Source of the DNA: Acidisphaera sp035272265
GTDB lineage: Bacteria; Pseudomonadota; Alphaproteobacteria; Acetobacterales; Acetobacteraceae
DNA: 9,323 bases
Assembly: GCA_035272265.1 (NCBI GenBank)
Contig: DATEQV010000136.1
Span: 1-9,323, forward strand
Reading direction: 5' to 3'
The notes under the pieces were generated by a model. That model searched no databases and had not been told where the DNA came from. It saw only the letters and a program-made list of their open reading frames with translations. Shown piece by piece: positions 1 to 6,371 of the stretch (position 1 is its first letter; each line of letters begins with the position of its first letter). The position numbers were made by a program, and so were the translations under genes.

Positions 1-915
1 GTCGGAATGGTAGCCCCAGTAGATCATCGCCACGAACGCGCACAAATACGGCAGTGCGGTGACCCACCCGATCCAGTCGGCGGAAACCCCGAGCCCCTTG
101 ACGATCAGCGGCAGGAAGAACACCAGCCCGTAGGACGACCCGTTCTGACCGACATAGGCGAGCGTCAGCAGCCAGATCTTCGGGTTGGCGAGCTCCTGGC
201 CGAGCGAGTATTTGCGGACCGCCTCGCGCTGCGCCCGCTCGGAGTCCAGCCGGTCCTGCAGCCAGGTCCGCTGTTCCGGCCAGCCACACCGCGTCGTGCG
301 GCCGGTCGGTCAGCAACTTCCAGGTGACGAAGCACATGATGATCGGCGGCAGTCCCTCGATGATGTACAGCCACTGCCAGCCTTGCAGACCCAGCACGCC
401 CTGCATGTGCAGCAGCAGCCCGCCGATCGGCGGCCCGAGGAACAGCGAGATCACGCTGGCCGACTGGAAAACGCCCATCATCCGGGTGCGGTAGTACGAC
501 GGGAACCACCAGGTCATGTACAGCAGCACGCCCGGATAGAACCCAGCCTCGGCGAGCCCGAGCAGGAAGCGGATGCCGTAGAAGCTCCCCTCGTTCCACA
601 CGAAGCCGGTCAACGCGGCGACGATGCCCCAGGTGAACAGGATGCGGGCGATCCAGCGTCGGGCCCCCACACGGTTGAGGATCAGGTTGCTGGGCATTTC
701 GCCCAGGTAGTAGCCCAGGAAGAACAGTCCGGCGCCAAAGCCGAACACCGCATTGGTGAAGCCGAGATACTGGACCATGGTCGTCGCGGCCATGCCGACG
801 TTCGACCGGTCCAGGTAGGCACAGAAGTAACCCGCCATGAGCAACGGCATCAGCCGCCAGGTTACCCGCCTGATGGTTTCCCGTTCGATCGGCTCGATGG
901 CGCGCAGAGTGTCTA
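1..915 (-). pseudogene. MFS permease, anion:cation symporter family; frameshifted, partial, no start of its own
   Basis: Read on the minus strand from about 915 this is the front of a major facilitator permease of the anion:cation symporter type (tartrate/phthalate-like carboxylate uptake, inner membrane). The segment RRVTWRLMPLLMAGYFCAYL followed by DRSNVG is the typical first helix and loop; FFLGYYLGEMPSNLIL, then LGLAEAGFYPG and MTWWFPSYYRTR, are further family hallmarks. The central loop begins LLTDRPHDAVWLA and there the frame breaks near 279. The expected continuation, EQRTWLQDRLDSERAQREAV and then KIWLLTLAYVGQNGSSYG, lies in the next frame and stays readable to position 1. A 2-nt loss (a codon such as CCG reduced to one base) would explain it. 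The original frame happens to stay open, so no premature stop marks the break. No in-frame ATG, GTG or TTG precedes the MFS part except those in the DUF805-like segment upstream. The C-terminal half lies outside the window. A sequencing error is an alternative for the frameshift. Confidence 0.75.
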
Positions 916-1285
916 AACTGGCGGGACTGGACGACGCTTCGCGAAGGGAAGCATTTGAAGCGCTTGGGCTCTCTCCGCTCCCTCCTCCCCGTGGAACAAA
1001 CAGGAACGCAGAGAGGTATAGAAGTCCGATAACCGGCACGAATAGCACGAGGACGAGCCAGGGAGAAGTTCCCATATCTCTAGCGCGAGAGATGGAAGCG
1101 GCGATGAAAATGCCTGTATTGGCCAGCAAAAGAACGATAGCCACAGCTAGATAGTTATGTGCCAGCGATAATACATAAAACATCAGGTAGCTAAGGCACC
1201 ACGTTCCAAGAAGGGTGAGGAAGTAGGCGAGCCGCCCGATTCCGCCCACTCTTCTCGGGGCTGGGTCGGAAGGGGTGTCGGACAT
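916..1285 (-). CDS. DUF805-like small membrane protein segment, fused in frame to the MFS permease
   Basis: The frame opens with ATG at 1285 (an alternative in-frame ATG lies two codons upstream at 1291; GGAG sits 4 nt from the latter and 10 nt from the former). The first ~100 residues contain three hydrophobic stretches, roughly residues 18-41, 46-64 and 75-97. Between the second and third is SISRARDMGTSPW, which matches the R-x-x-D-x-G-x-S-x-W signature of DUF805 inner membrane proteins, followed by a helix ending FLFVPR. DUF805 proteins normally finish soon after this point. Here there is no stop: a Ser/Gly/Ala-rich linker (residues 100-125) runs straight into the MFS helix one. GC is only 47% across 1081-1200, well below the flanks, suggesting transferred DNA. 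The function of DUF805 proteins is unknown. Family call by motif and topology only; the end coordinate is the approximate junction, not a stop codon. Confidence 0.6.
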
Positions 1286-1329
1286 ACGCATTCTACTCCA
1301 TCTGCGCGCCAAGTGTAACGCATCGATCC

Positions 1330-1335
1330 ACTATA
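1330..1335 (-). promoter_or_regulatory. Possible -10 box for the DUF805-MFS frame
   Basis: The minus strand reads TATAGT here, five of six matches to the sigma-70 -10 consensus. A start about 7 nt downstream would give a leader of roughly 38 nt to the ATG at 1285. No convincing -35 hexamer lies at the expected 16-18 nt distance, so this is weak and could be chance. Confidence 0.22.
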
Positions 1336-1446
1336 CGAAGGATGCTGCCCAATCCCGGATCGGAATACAATGCCTCCGGGGCACAGCGACGGCGATATGA
1401 GCGAGTTGCGCCGGCCGGGTGGGCCTGCGCCCTTGCCGGGAGCCGA

Positions 1447-1494
1447 GCGCCCTGATTCGCAACCGCCAGCCGAAAACTCACGCTGTCAGGGCGA
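1447..1494. repeat. 8-bp inverted repeat with 30-nt loop
   Basis: CGCCCTGA at 1448-1455 is mirrored exactly by TCAGGGCG at 1486-1493. The arms are short and the loop long with no following U-run, so a terminator is unlikely. Its meaning is unknown and chance is possible in GC-rich DNA. Confidence 0.3.
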
Positions 1495-1549
1495 GCCAAC
1501 GCGGCGCGGGCGCGCGTGACCGTACTCCGGGACTTTCAAGAGCCGGCCG

Positions 1550-1567
1550 ATCATCCGATCAGGTGAT
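1550..1567. promoter_or_regulatory. Imperfect palindrome, possible operator
   Basis: ATCATCCGATCAGGTGAT pairs with its own reverse complement at 7 of 9 positions. Its size and symmetry fit a site for a dimeric regulator, and it lies between divergent transcription units. There is no regulator gene in the window and no second copy, so the role is a guess. Confidence 0.22.
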
Positions 1568-1820
1568 ACCGACTGATCGTATTTGCCCTGGCCGTAAGGT
1601 CTGCACCGGCCTTGAAGCACCGCACCACAAACGCCGTCGTCGCGCTCGCCGCGTACCTGTTCACACGGTCGAGGCCGAGGCGCGCCCATCCGGTGTACAC
1701 TTGCGTCAAAGAGAGCGTACATCGATGCTAAACCGCATCGGAATAAAAGCCTTGACTTCAGTCCTACGACCTGCCGTCCTCTTCGTGAGCCCGGCGCGGT
1801 CCGGGGAACCTCGAGCCCTA

Positions 1821-1826
1821 GGGAGG
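1821..1826 (+). promoter_or_regulatory. Strong ribosome binding site deciding the start at 1832
   Basis: GGGAGG, within the purine run AGGGAGGG at 1820-1827, stands 5 nt ahead of the ATG at 1832. This is the best Shine-Dalgarno match in the left part of the window and the main reason to accept the otherwise unrecognised plus-strand frame as a gene. Confidence 0.6.
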
Positions 1827-1831
1827 GCCGG

Positions 1832-3067
1832 ATGCTCGACTTCCTGCCGCCCCTCCTCAAGCGGCTCTACCAAAGCTTCCGCGTGCCGTACGCGCGCGGC
1901 ACCCGCGTGCGCGAAACCCCCGAGCCCGATCCCGAGATCGCCGTGTCCATGCGCGAGCGCTCCTTCCGCGTCGAGATCATCCAGGACGCCTTCTGCGAAC
2001 GCCGGCCCAGGCCCGAGCGGCTGTTCCGCAAGCCGTCCGGCCATCGCAGCATGGAGTCCTGGTGCGACCTGGAGGTCTCCCGCTACCCGACCACCCGCCA
2101 TCGCTGCGCCCACTGCACCGAGACCCGCGACCTCTACAAACGCGCCTGCGACGGCGACTGGCAGGCCGAAGTCCGCCTGCACCGGCTGGCGACGCGCGCG
2201 TCGATGCGTCTGCTCGCCGAACGCCGCGCCTGGGCCGAGACCCGGCGCCGCCAGCGCGCCGCCCGCACCCCCGAGCCGGCGCCGCCGCCGGTGATCTGGA
2301 TCATTCTCGGCTGGAAGCGCTGGCGCGACCGACGCGCCGCCGATCCCGGCCCCTGGTTCATCGTCGAGCGGCGCGCGGCCGAGGCCAAACTCGTGCGCGC
2401 GCATACCCGCACGCTGCAGCGCATGGCCCAGCGCAGCCGCGCCCGCGCGCGCGATCGCGAACTCGCCCGCGAACGCGCAATCGTAGGGTGGACCAGCGCA
2501 GCGCAGTCCACCATCTCGCCGACGGAACAAGCGGCAGACGCTCCTGCCCCGTCATCGCGAGGCGCGCAGCGCCGTGGCGATCCAGGGCAACGTGACAGGC
2601 GCCTGCCGCGTGGCCCTGGATCGCCACGCCACCAGAAGGCGACGCGGGACGACGACGCGCACGCGCACGCGCCATCGGAGCCGCCGGCCGACGCCGCACA
2701 CGCGGGCGCGCCCGAGCCGCCGGCCGAAACCGCGCCTCCTGCGCAGCCGCCCGTGCCCGCGCCCGCACCGCCAAACGCCCCCGCCGCGCCCGCGCCGGCG
2801 AAATTCGCCCGCGTCGCGTACCCGCCAGGCAGCACGACCATCATCAGGATCGGCGCCGCGCGGCCGACGATTCCAGCCCCGCCGGACCGTCGCACCAGCG
2901 CCGCGAACGGCCGCGACGGTTCCGAACACGCGCCGGGCCGACCGCGCGCGCTCATCATGGCGGAGGATGTCCCGCTGACCCGCACGCCGGCCGCCACGCG
3001 TCGCGCCACGCGGCAGCCGCAAGCTGAAGGATGGCATCGCTGGCCGCGACCCAACGATTCATCGTGA
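1832..3067 (+). CDS. Unrecognised Arg-rich protein with Pro/Ala-rich tail (411 aa)
   Basis: I do not recognise a family. The first ~215 residues look like an ordinary coding sequence: mixed composition, very rich in Arg, with a short hydrophobic patch PPPVIWIILGW (151-161) too short for a clear membrane helix, and no signal peptide. Cysteines at 55, 78, 92, 95 and 106 include a CAHC pair (92-95) within HRCAHCTETRDLYKRAC, which might bind a metal. From residue about 180 the chain is predicted helical and charged (RERAI end, 216-218). Residues 218-268 are encoded by inserted palindromic repeats. Residues 273-325 form a Pro/Ala linker with a 14-base motif repeated at 2678-2691 and 2714-2727, and the last 85 residues are basic and low in complexity. 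The start is fixed by a strong ribosome binding site. The gene is convergent with the operon on its right. The tail may not be part of the ancestral protein. Confidence is for the frame being a gene, not for any function. Confidence 0.6.
   Translation: MLDFLPPLLKRLYQSFRVPYARGTRVRETPEPDPEIAVSMRERSFRVEIIQDAFCERRPRPERLFRKPSGHRSMESWCDLEVSRYPTTRHRCAHCTETRDLYKRACDGDWQAEVRLHRLATRASMRLLAERRAWAETRRRQRAARTPEPAPPPVIWIILGWKRWRDRRAADPGPWFIVERRAAEAKLVRAHTRTLQRMAQRSRARARDRELARERAIVGWTSAAQSTISPTEQAADAPAPSSRGAQRRGDPGQRDRRLPRGPGSPRHQKATRDDDAHAHAPSEPPADAAHAGAPEPPAETAPPAQPPVPAPAPPNAPAAPAPAKFARVAYPPGSTTIIRIGAARPTIPAPPDRRTSAANGRDGSEHAPGRPRALIMAEDVPLTRTPAATRRATRQPQAEGWHRWPRPNDSS
2487..2512. repeat. Hairpin repeat, GGTGGAC/GTCCACC type
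   Basis: GGTGGAC (2487-2493) and GTCCACC (2506-2512) form a perfect 7-bp stem around a 12-nt loop rich in GCGCAGC. With its preceding TCGTAG this resembles dispersed palindromic elements seen between genes in many beta- and gammaproteobacterial genomes. Here it lies inside an open frame and is translated as VGWTSAAQSTI. Confidence 0.6.
2573..2628. repeat. 56-bp near-perfect palindrome of a dispersed repeat family
   Basis: The outer arms, CGTGGCGATCCAGGGC and its exact reverse complement, give 16 continuous base pairs. The interior continues with two mismatches and one G-T pair down to the centre at 2600/2601, so 25 of 28 positions pair by Watson-Crick rules. The preceding GTCATCGCGAGGCGCGCAGC (2551-2570) resembles the outer part of the widespread repeats that begin GTCATTGCGAG; no matching arm follows on the right side, so the element looks one-sided or eroded. 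It lies in frame inside the hypothetical gene. Confidence 0.7.
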
Positions 3068-3098
3068 TCGCAGCGGGCTCATTGTAGCGTTGTAACGT
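3068..3098. other. Convergent spacer, no clear terminator
   Basis: Only 31 nt separate the two converging stop codons. The spacer has a tandem GTAGCGTT/GTAACGTT pair and an AACGTT palindrome at its edge, but no GC-rich stem with a T-run on either strand. Termination of the operon may occur further on, perhaps helped by the palindrome at 2573-2628. Confidence 0.4.
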
Positions 3099-4259
3099 TC
3101 ACCGCAGCCCCAGACCCCGCGAGATCATGCCGCGCAAAATTTCGCGGGTGCCGCCGCGCAGCGAGAACGACGGCGCGGTCATCACCAGATGCGCCAGCAC
3201 CGCGGCCAGCTCGTGCTCCGCGCTGCCGTCCGGCTCGGTGTCCAGCACCAGGCGCAGCGCCTCCACGCTCTCCTGCTCCAGCACGTTGCCGAGGTCCTTC
3301 ACCAGCGCGGCCTGCAACGCCGGGTCCTCGCCCGCCTCCAGCATCCCCGCCACCGAGCGCGACAGTTGCCGCAGCGTCATGATGTGCGCGGTCAGCCGCC
3401 CGACCGTCACGGCAGCACGCTCCGACGCATCGGCGCCGAGCACGCGCACGGCCTCGGTCAGCAGCGCGAACGCGGACAGGAATCGTTCCGGACCGCTGCG
3501 CTCGAACGCCAGCTCGCCGGTGACCTGCTTCCAGCCGTCGCCTTCGCGGCCGAGGATCGAGTCCTCCGGCAGCAGCAGGTCCTGGATCGACACTTCGTTG
3601 AAGTGGTGCTGGCCCTGCAGGTCGATGATCGGCCGCACCGTCATGCCGTTCCGCTTGGCGTGCGCCATGTCGACCAGGAACTGGCTCGCGCCGGCATGAC
3701 GGTCCTCGGTCTTCTCGCCGGTGCGGCAGAACAGGATCATGAAGTCCGCGGTATGCGCGCCCGTGGTCCACACCTTGGTGCCGTTCACCACCCAGCCGCC
3801 CTGCACCCGGCTCGCGCGCGTGCGTGCCGCCGCGAGGTCCGATCCGGAATCCGGCTCGCTCATGCCGATGCAGAACGAACATTCGCCGGCGGCAATCCGC
3901 GGCAGGATCGCCTGGCGCTGCGCCTCGGTGCCGTAGCGCAGCAGGTTCGGCCCGCTCTGGCGGTCGGCGACCCAGTGATGTCCCACCGGCGCGCCCGCTG
4001 CGAGCATCTCCTCCAGCACCACGTAGCGTTCCAGCGCCGAGCGTTCGTGCCCGCCATAGCGCTTCGGCCAGGTCATGCCGATCCAGCCTTTCGCGCCCAT
4101 CTTGCGGCTGAAATCCTTGTCCCGCGCGCCCCACGACGCCGCGCGCTGACGCGGCGTGCGGTCGGCGAGTTCCGTCGCCAGGAACGCCCGCACCTCCGCG
4201 CGCAGCGATTCCGTCGCCTCCGACGCGGGCGGCGGTGCTGCGAACGCGAGTGCCTGCAT
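3099..4259 (-). CDS. Acyl-CoA dehydrogenase, full-length (386 aa)
   Basis: FAD-dependent alpha,beta-dehydrogenation of an acyl-CoA thioester, cytoplasmic. All family landmarks are present: N-terminal helical domain (about 12-120), CIGMSEPDSGSDLA (130-143) as the mid-domain signature, WVVNGTKVWTTGAHTADF (156-173), and the C-terminal GGTREILRGMI (369-379). The usual catalytic Glu just before the GT of this last motif is replaced: the sequence is LRGGT. A Glu at 253 in AFERSGPERF sits where isovaleryl- and long-chain acyl-CoA dehydrogenases carry their base, so activity is probably retained by that route. The ATG at 4259 is chosen because GGAGGG stands 5 nt ahead and it begins 2 nt after the stop of the preceding gene; a start at 4313 would overlap that gene. 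Last gene of the operon. The precise acyl substrate is unknown. Confidence 0.9.
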   Translation of the reverse strand: MQALAFAAPPPASEATESLRAEVRAFLATELADRTPRQRAASWGARDKDFSRKMGAKGWIGMTWPKRYGGHERSALERYVVLEEMLAAGAPVGHHWVADRQSGPNLLRYGTEAQRQAILPRIAAGECSFCIGMSEPDSGSDLAAARTRASRVQGGWVVNGTKVWTTGAHTADFMILFCRTGEKTEDRHAGASQFLVDMAHAKRNGMTVRPIIDLQGQHHFNEVSIQDLLLPEDSILGREGDGWKQVTGELAFERSGPERFLSAFALLTEAVRVLGADASERAAVTVGRLTAHIMTLRQLSRSVAGMLEAGEDPALQAALVKDLGNVLEQESVEALRLVLDTEPDGSAEHELAAVLAHLVMTAPSFSLRGGTREILRGMISRGLGLR

Positions 4260-4261
4260 CG

Positions 4262-6370
4262 TCACCCTCCGCTCGTCTTCCCGAGCACGATCAACGCATC
4301 GGCGATCGTACATCCCTGCCCGGCCGCGTGCACGATCACCGGGTTGAGCTCCAGCTCCGCCACCTGCTCGGCAGCGCCGAGTTGCGACACCAACGCGACC
4401 AGCCGAGTCAGCGCGGCGACGTCGGCAGCCGGCGCGCCACGCCAGCCATGCAGCAACGGCGCGGCACGCAGTTCCGCCAGCATGTCGTGCGCCTCTTGCT
4501 CGTCGACCGGAGCGAGGCGATGAGCGACGTCGCGGAACAGCTCCGCCTCGGTCCCGCCCGCGCCGAGCGTGACCACGGGACCGACCACCGGATCGCGCAC
4601 CACGCCGACGATCATCTCCCGACCACGCGGCGCCATGCGTTCCACCAGCACGCCGCCCACGCGAACGTCCGGCGCGTGCCGCCTTGCCGCATCCAGCACG
4701 TCGTAAAACGCCGCCTGCAAGGCCGCGCGATCGGCGATGCCGAGACGCACGCCGCCTGCCTCCGTTTTGTGGACGATGTCGGGGGACTGGATCTTCAGCG
4801 CCAGCGGAAAGCCGAGCGCGGCCGCATCGTCCAGCCCGCGCGCATCCGTGACGAGGCGGGACGGACCAACCGCGATGCCGTACTCGCGCAGCACGTGTTT
4901 GGCCGCGTGTTCCGCCAGCACGCCGGTTCCCCGCAGACGTTCGGCGACGGCAACGGGCAACGCACCCCTCCGCACTGTCACCGGCTTGCGCGTCTCCACC
5001 AACGCGCGAGCAGCGCGAGCCGTCAGCGCCATCGAGGTCGTCACCACCACGCCCGCGTCAGCCAGCGTGCGCAGTCCCAGTTCGGACGGCAGCGTGTAGC
5101 TGTACACCAGCACCGGCTTGCGCTGCCGCGCGACGAGATCGCGCAGCGTCGGACCATCCAGCGTGGGTCGCGTGGGATTGGCGAGCGACGTGACGATCGC
5201 GATCATGTCCACCGCGTCGTCGTCCATCAGCAGCGCCGCCGCCCGCAGCGTGCCGCCGCCATGCGCGCCCTGCGCGGTCAGGTCGACCGGATTGCGGGCC
5301 GAGCCGTAGGACGGGATGAACGCACGGATGCGCGCCTGCGTATCTGCCGAAAGCTCCGGCACCTCCAGCCCAGCCGCGGCGAACACGTCGGCGGCCAGCA
5401 CGCCGCCGCCGCCCGAGATGGTCAGGATCGCCACACGCCTGCCTGTCGCGCGCGGATTGGTCATCAGCGCGCCCATCATCGCCAGCGCCTCGTCCAGATC
5501 GGCGGCGACCGCGATGCCGTAACGGCGGAACAGCGCGTCGTAGCCGGCGTCCCAGCCGGTCAGGCTCGCCGTATGCGACGCCGCCGCCTGCCGCCCTGCG
5601 GCGGAGCGCCCGATCTTGATCGCCACCACCGGCTTGCCCGCCTCGCGCGCAGCGGTGGCGGCCGCGCGGAACAACGCGGGATCGCGAATGCTTTCCAGGA
5701 ACAGCAGGATGCCGCCGGTCTGTGGGTCCTCCGCCATGTGGGCGAAGAAGTCGGACGCCGTCAGGTCCGCCTCGTTGCCGGTGCTGACGATGCTGGAGAA
5801 CGGCAGCCCGAGCGCGCGCCCGCGATTGTAGAACGCGAAGCCGATGCCGCCGCTTTGGGAGATCACGCCCACGCGACGCCTTGTCGCGACCAGCGGCGCG
5901 TCATCGAGATGCTCGACCGCCGGGCTGAACGTCGCGGTCACCCTCGCGACCTCGTTGAAGAACCCCTCGCCGTTCGGCCCGCACACACGCATGCCGGTGC
6001 GTCGCGCGATCGCGGCAATGCGATCCTGCAGGTCCGGCGGCGCTTCGGCGTCCTCGGCGAAACCCGACGAGATGATCACGGCATTGCGCACGCCGGCGGC
6101 AGCGCACGCCTCCAGCGCATCCGGCACGGCGGCAGCGGGAATGGCGACGAGTGCGAGGTCCACATTCTCGCCGATCGCGGCGGCGCTGGGATAGCAGCGC
6201 AGCCCGCCGATCTCGGGGTAGCTCGGATTGACCGGATAGATCGCGCCGGGAAAGCCGTTCTTGCGCAGCATGTGCAGCAGCGCGCCGCGAATCCGTGTCG
6301 CATCCGGCGACGCGCCGACGATCGCAACCGACCGCGGCGACAGCAACTCGTGCAGCCGAGGCAGGGTCAT
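4262..6370 (-). CDS. NDP-forming acyl-CoA synthetase, fused alpha-beta subunits (702 aa)
   Basis: Converts a carboxylic acid, CoA and a nucleoside triphosphate to acyl-CoA (or the reverse) through a phosphohistidine, like acetyl-CoA/succinyl-CoA synthetases of the ADP-forming superfamily. Order of parts: CoA-binding Rossmann domain (SVAIVGASPD, 14-23; YPVNPSYPEIGGLRCYPS, 45-62), succinyl-CoA ligase-like domain (GVISQSGGIGFAF, 168-180), the phosphorylated His266 in ASHTASLTG (264-272), a middle domain, then the ATP-grasp beta part from about 480 with LKIQSPDIVHKTEAGGVRLG (525-544, swivelling His534) and ELELNP (672-677). Length fits the single-chain form. The ATG comes 1 nt after the stop of the preceding dehydrogenase gene and has no recognisable Shine-Dalgarno, pointing to translational coupling. 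Within an operon with LeuCD and dehydrogenases it likely activates a catabolic acid; the substrate cannot be told. Confidence 0.9.
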   Translation of the reverse strand: MTLPRLHELLSPRSVAIVGASPDATRIRGALLHMLRKNGFPGAIYPVNPSYPEIGGLRCYPSAAAIGENVDLALVAIPAAAVPDALEACAAAGVRNAVIISSGFAEDAEAPPDLQDRIAAIARRTGMRVCGPNGEGFFNEVARVTATFSPAVEHLDDAPLVATRRRVGVISQSGGIGFAFYNRGRALGLPFSSIVSTGNEADLTASDFFAHMAEDPQTGGILLFLESIRDPALFRAAATAAREAGKPVVAIKIGRSAAGRQAAASHTASLTGWDAGYDALFRRYGIAVAADLDEALAMMGALMTNPRATGRRVAILTISGGGGVLAADVFAAAGLEVPELSADTQARIRAFIPSYGSARNPVDLTAQGAHGGGTLRAAALLMDDDAVDMIAIVTSLANPTRPTLDGPTLRDLVARQRKPVLVYSYTLPSELGLRTLADAGVVVTTSMALTARAARALVETRKPVTVRRGALPVAVAERLRGTGVLAEHAAKHVLREYGIAVGPSRLVTDARGLDDAAALGFPLALKIQSPDIVHKTEAGGVRLGIADRAALQAAFYDVLDAARRHAPDVRVGGVLVERMAPRGREMIVGVVRDPVVGPVVTLGAGGTEAELFRDVAHRLAPVDEQEAHDMLAELRAAPLLHGWRGAPAADVAALTRLVALVSQLGAAEQVAELELNPVIVHAAGQGCTIADALIVLGKTSGG

Positions 6371-6371
6371 G

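Larger units (their letters stand above)
1286..1831. other. Non-coding gap between divergent genes
   Basis: About 545 bases separate the minus-strand DUF805-MFS frame from the plus-strand hypothetical gene. Short open frames exist on both strands but lack plausible composition or a clear ribosome binding site. I see no tRNA, no riboswitch and no strong rho-independent terminator. The region holds a TATAGT-like box, an 8-bp inverted repeat with a long loop and an imperfect 18-bp palindrome, listed separately. A TTGACT hexamer at 1752-1757 resembles a -35 box for the plus-strand gene, but no good -10 box follows at 16-18 nt. Confidence 0.6.

Noticed and set aside
276..282. Programmed ribosomal frameshifting in the MFS gene
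   Set aside because: No slippery heptamer or downstream stimulating structure is visible, and permeases of this family are not known to use it; mutation or sequencing error is simpler.
165..599. Minus-strand 144-codon frame inside the MFS region
   Set aside because: It is the third frame of this strand; conserved permease sequence lies in the other two frames.
1293..1499. 68-codon minus-strand frame in the intergenic gap
   Set aside because: No ribosome binding site, no recognisable features and overlap with the presumed promoter region of the DUF805-MFS frame.
1706..2530. Minus-strand frame of 274 codons opposite the plus-strand hypothetical gene
   Set aside because: Gly/Ala/Arg-rich shadow without a ribosome binding site; the plus strand has a strong site and better composition at the start.
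2478..2730. CRISPR array or tandem repeat array
   Set aside because: The repeats are two different palindromes and a 14-base motif occurring twice in coding DNA, with no regular repeat-spacer pattern.
3068..3098. Bidirectional terminator between converging genes
   Set aside because: Only a weak 5-bp stem around GCGTTGTAACG and no T-run on either side.
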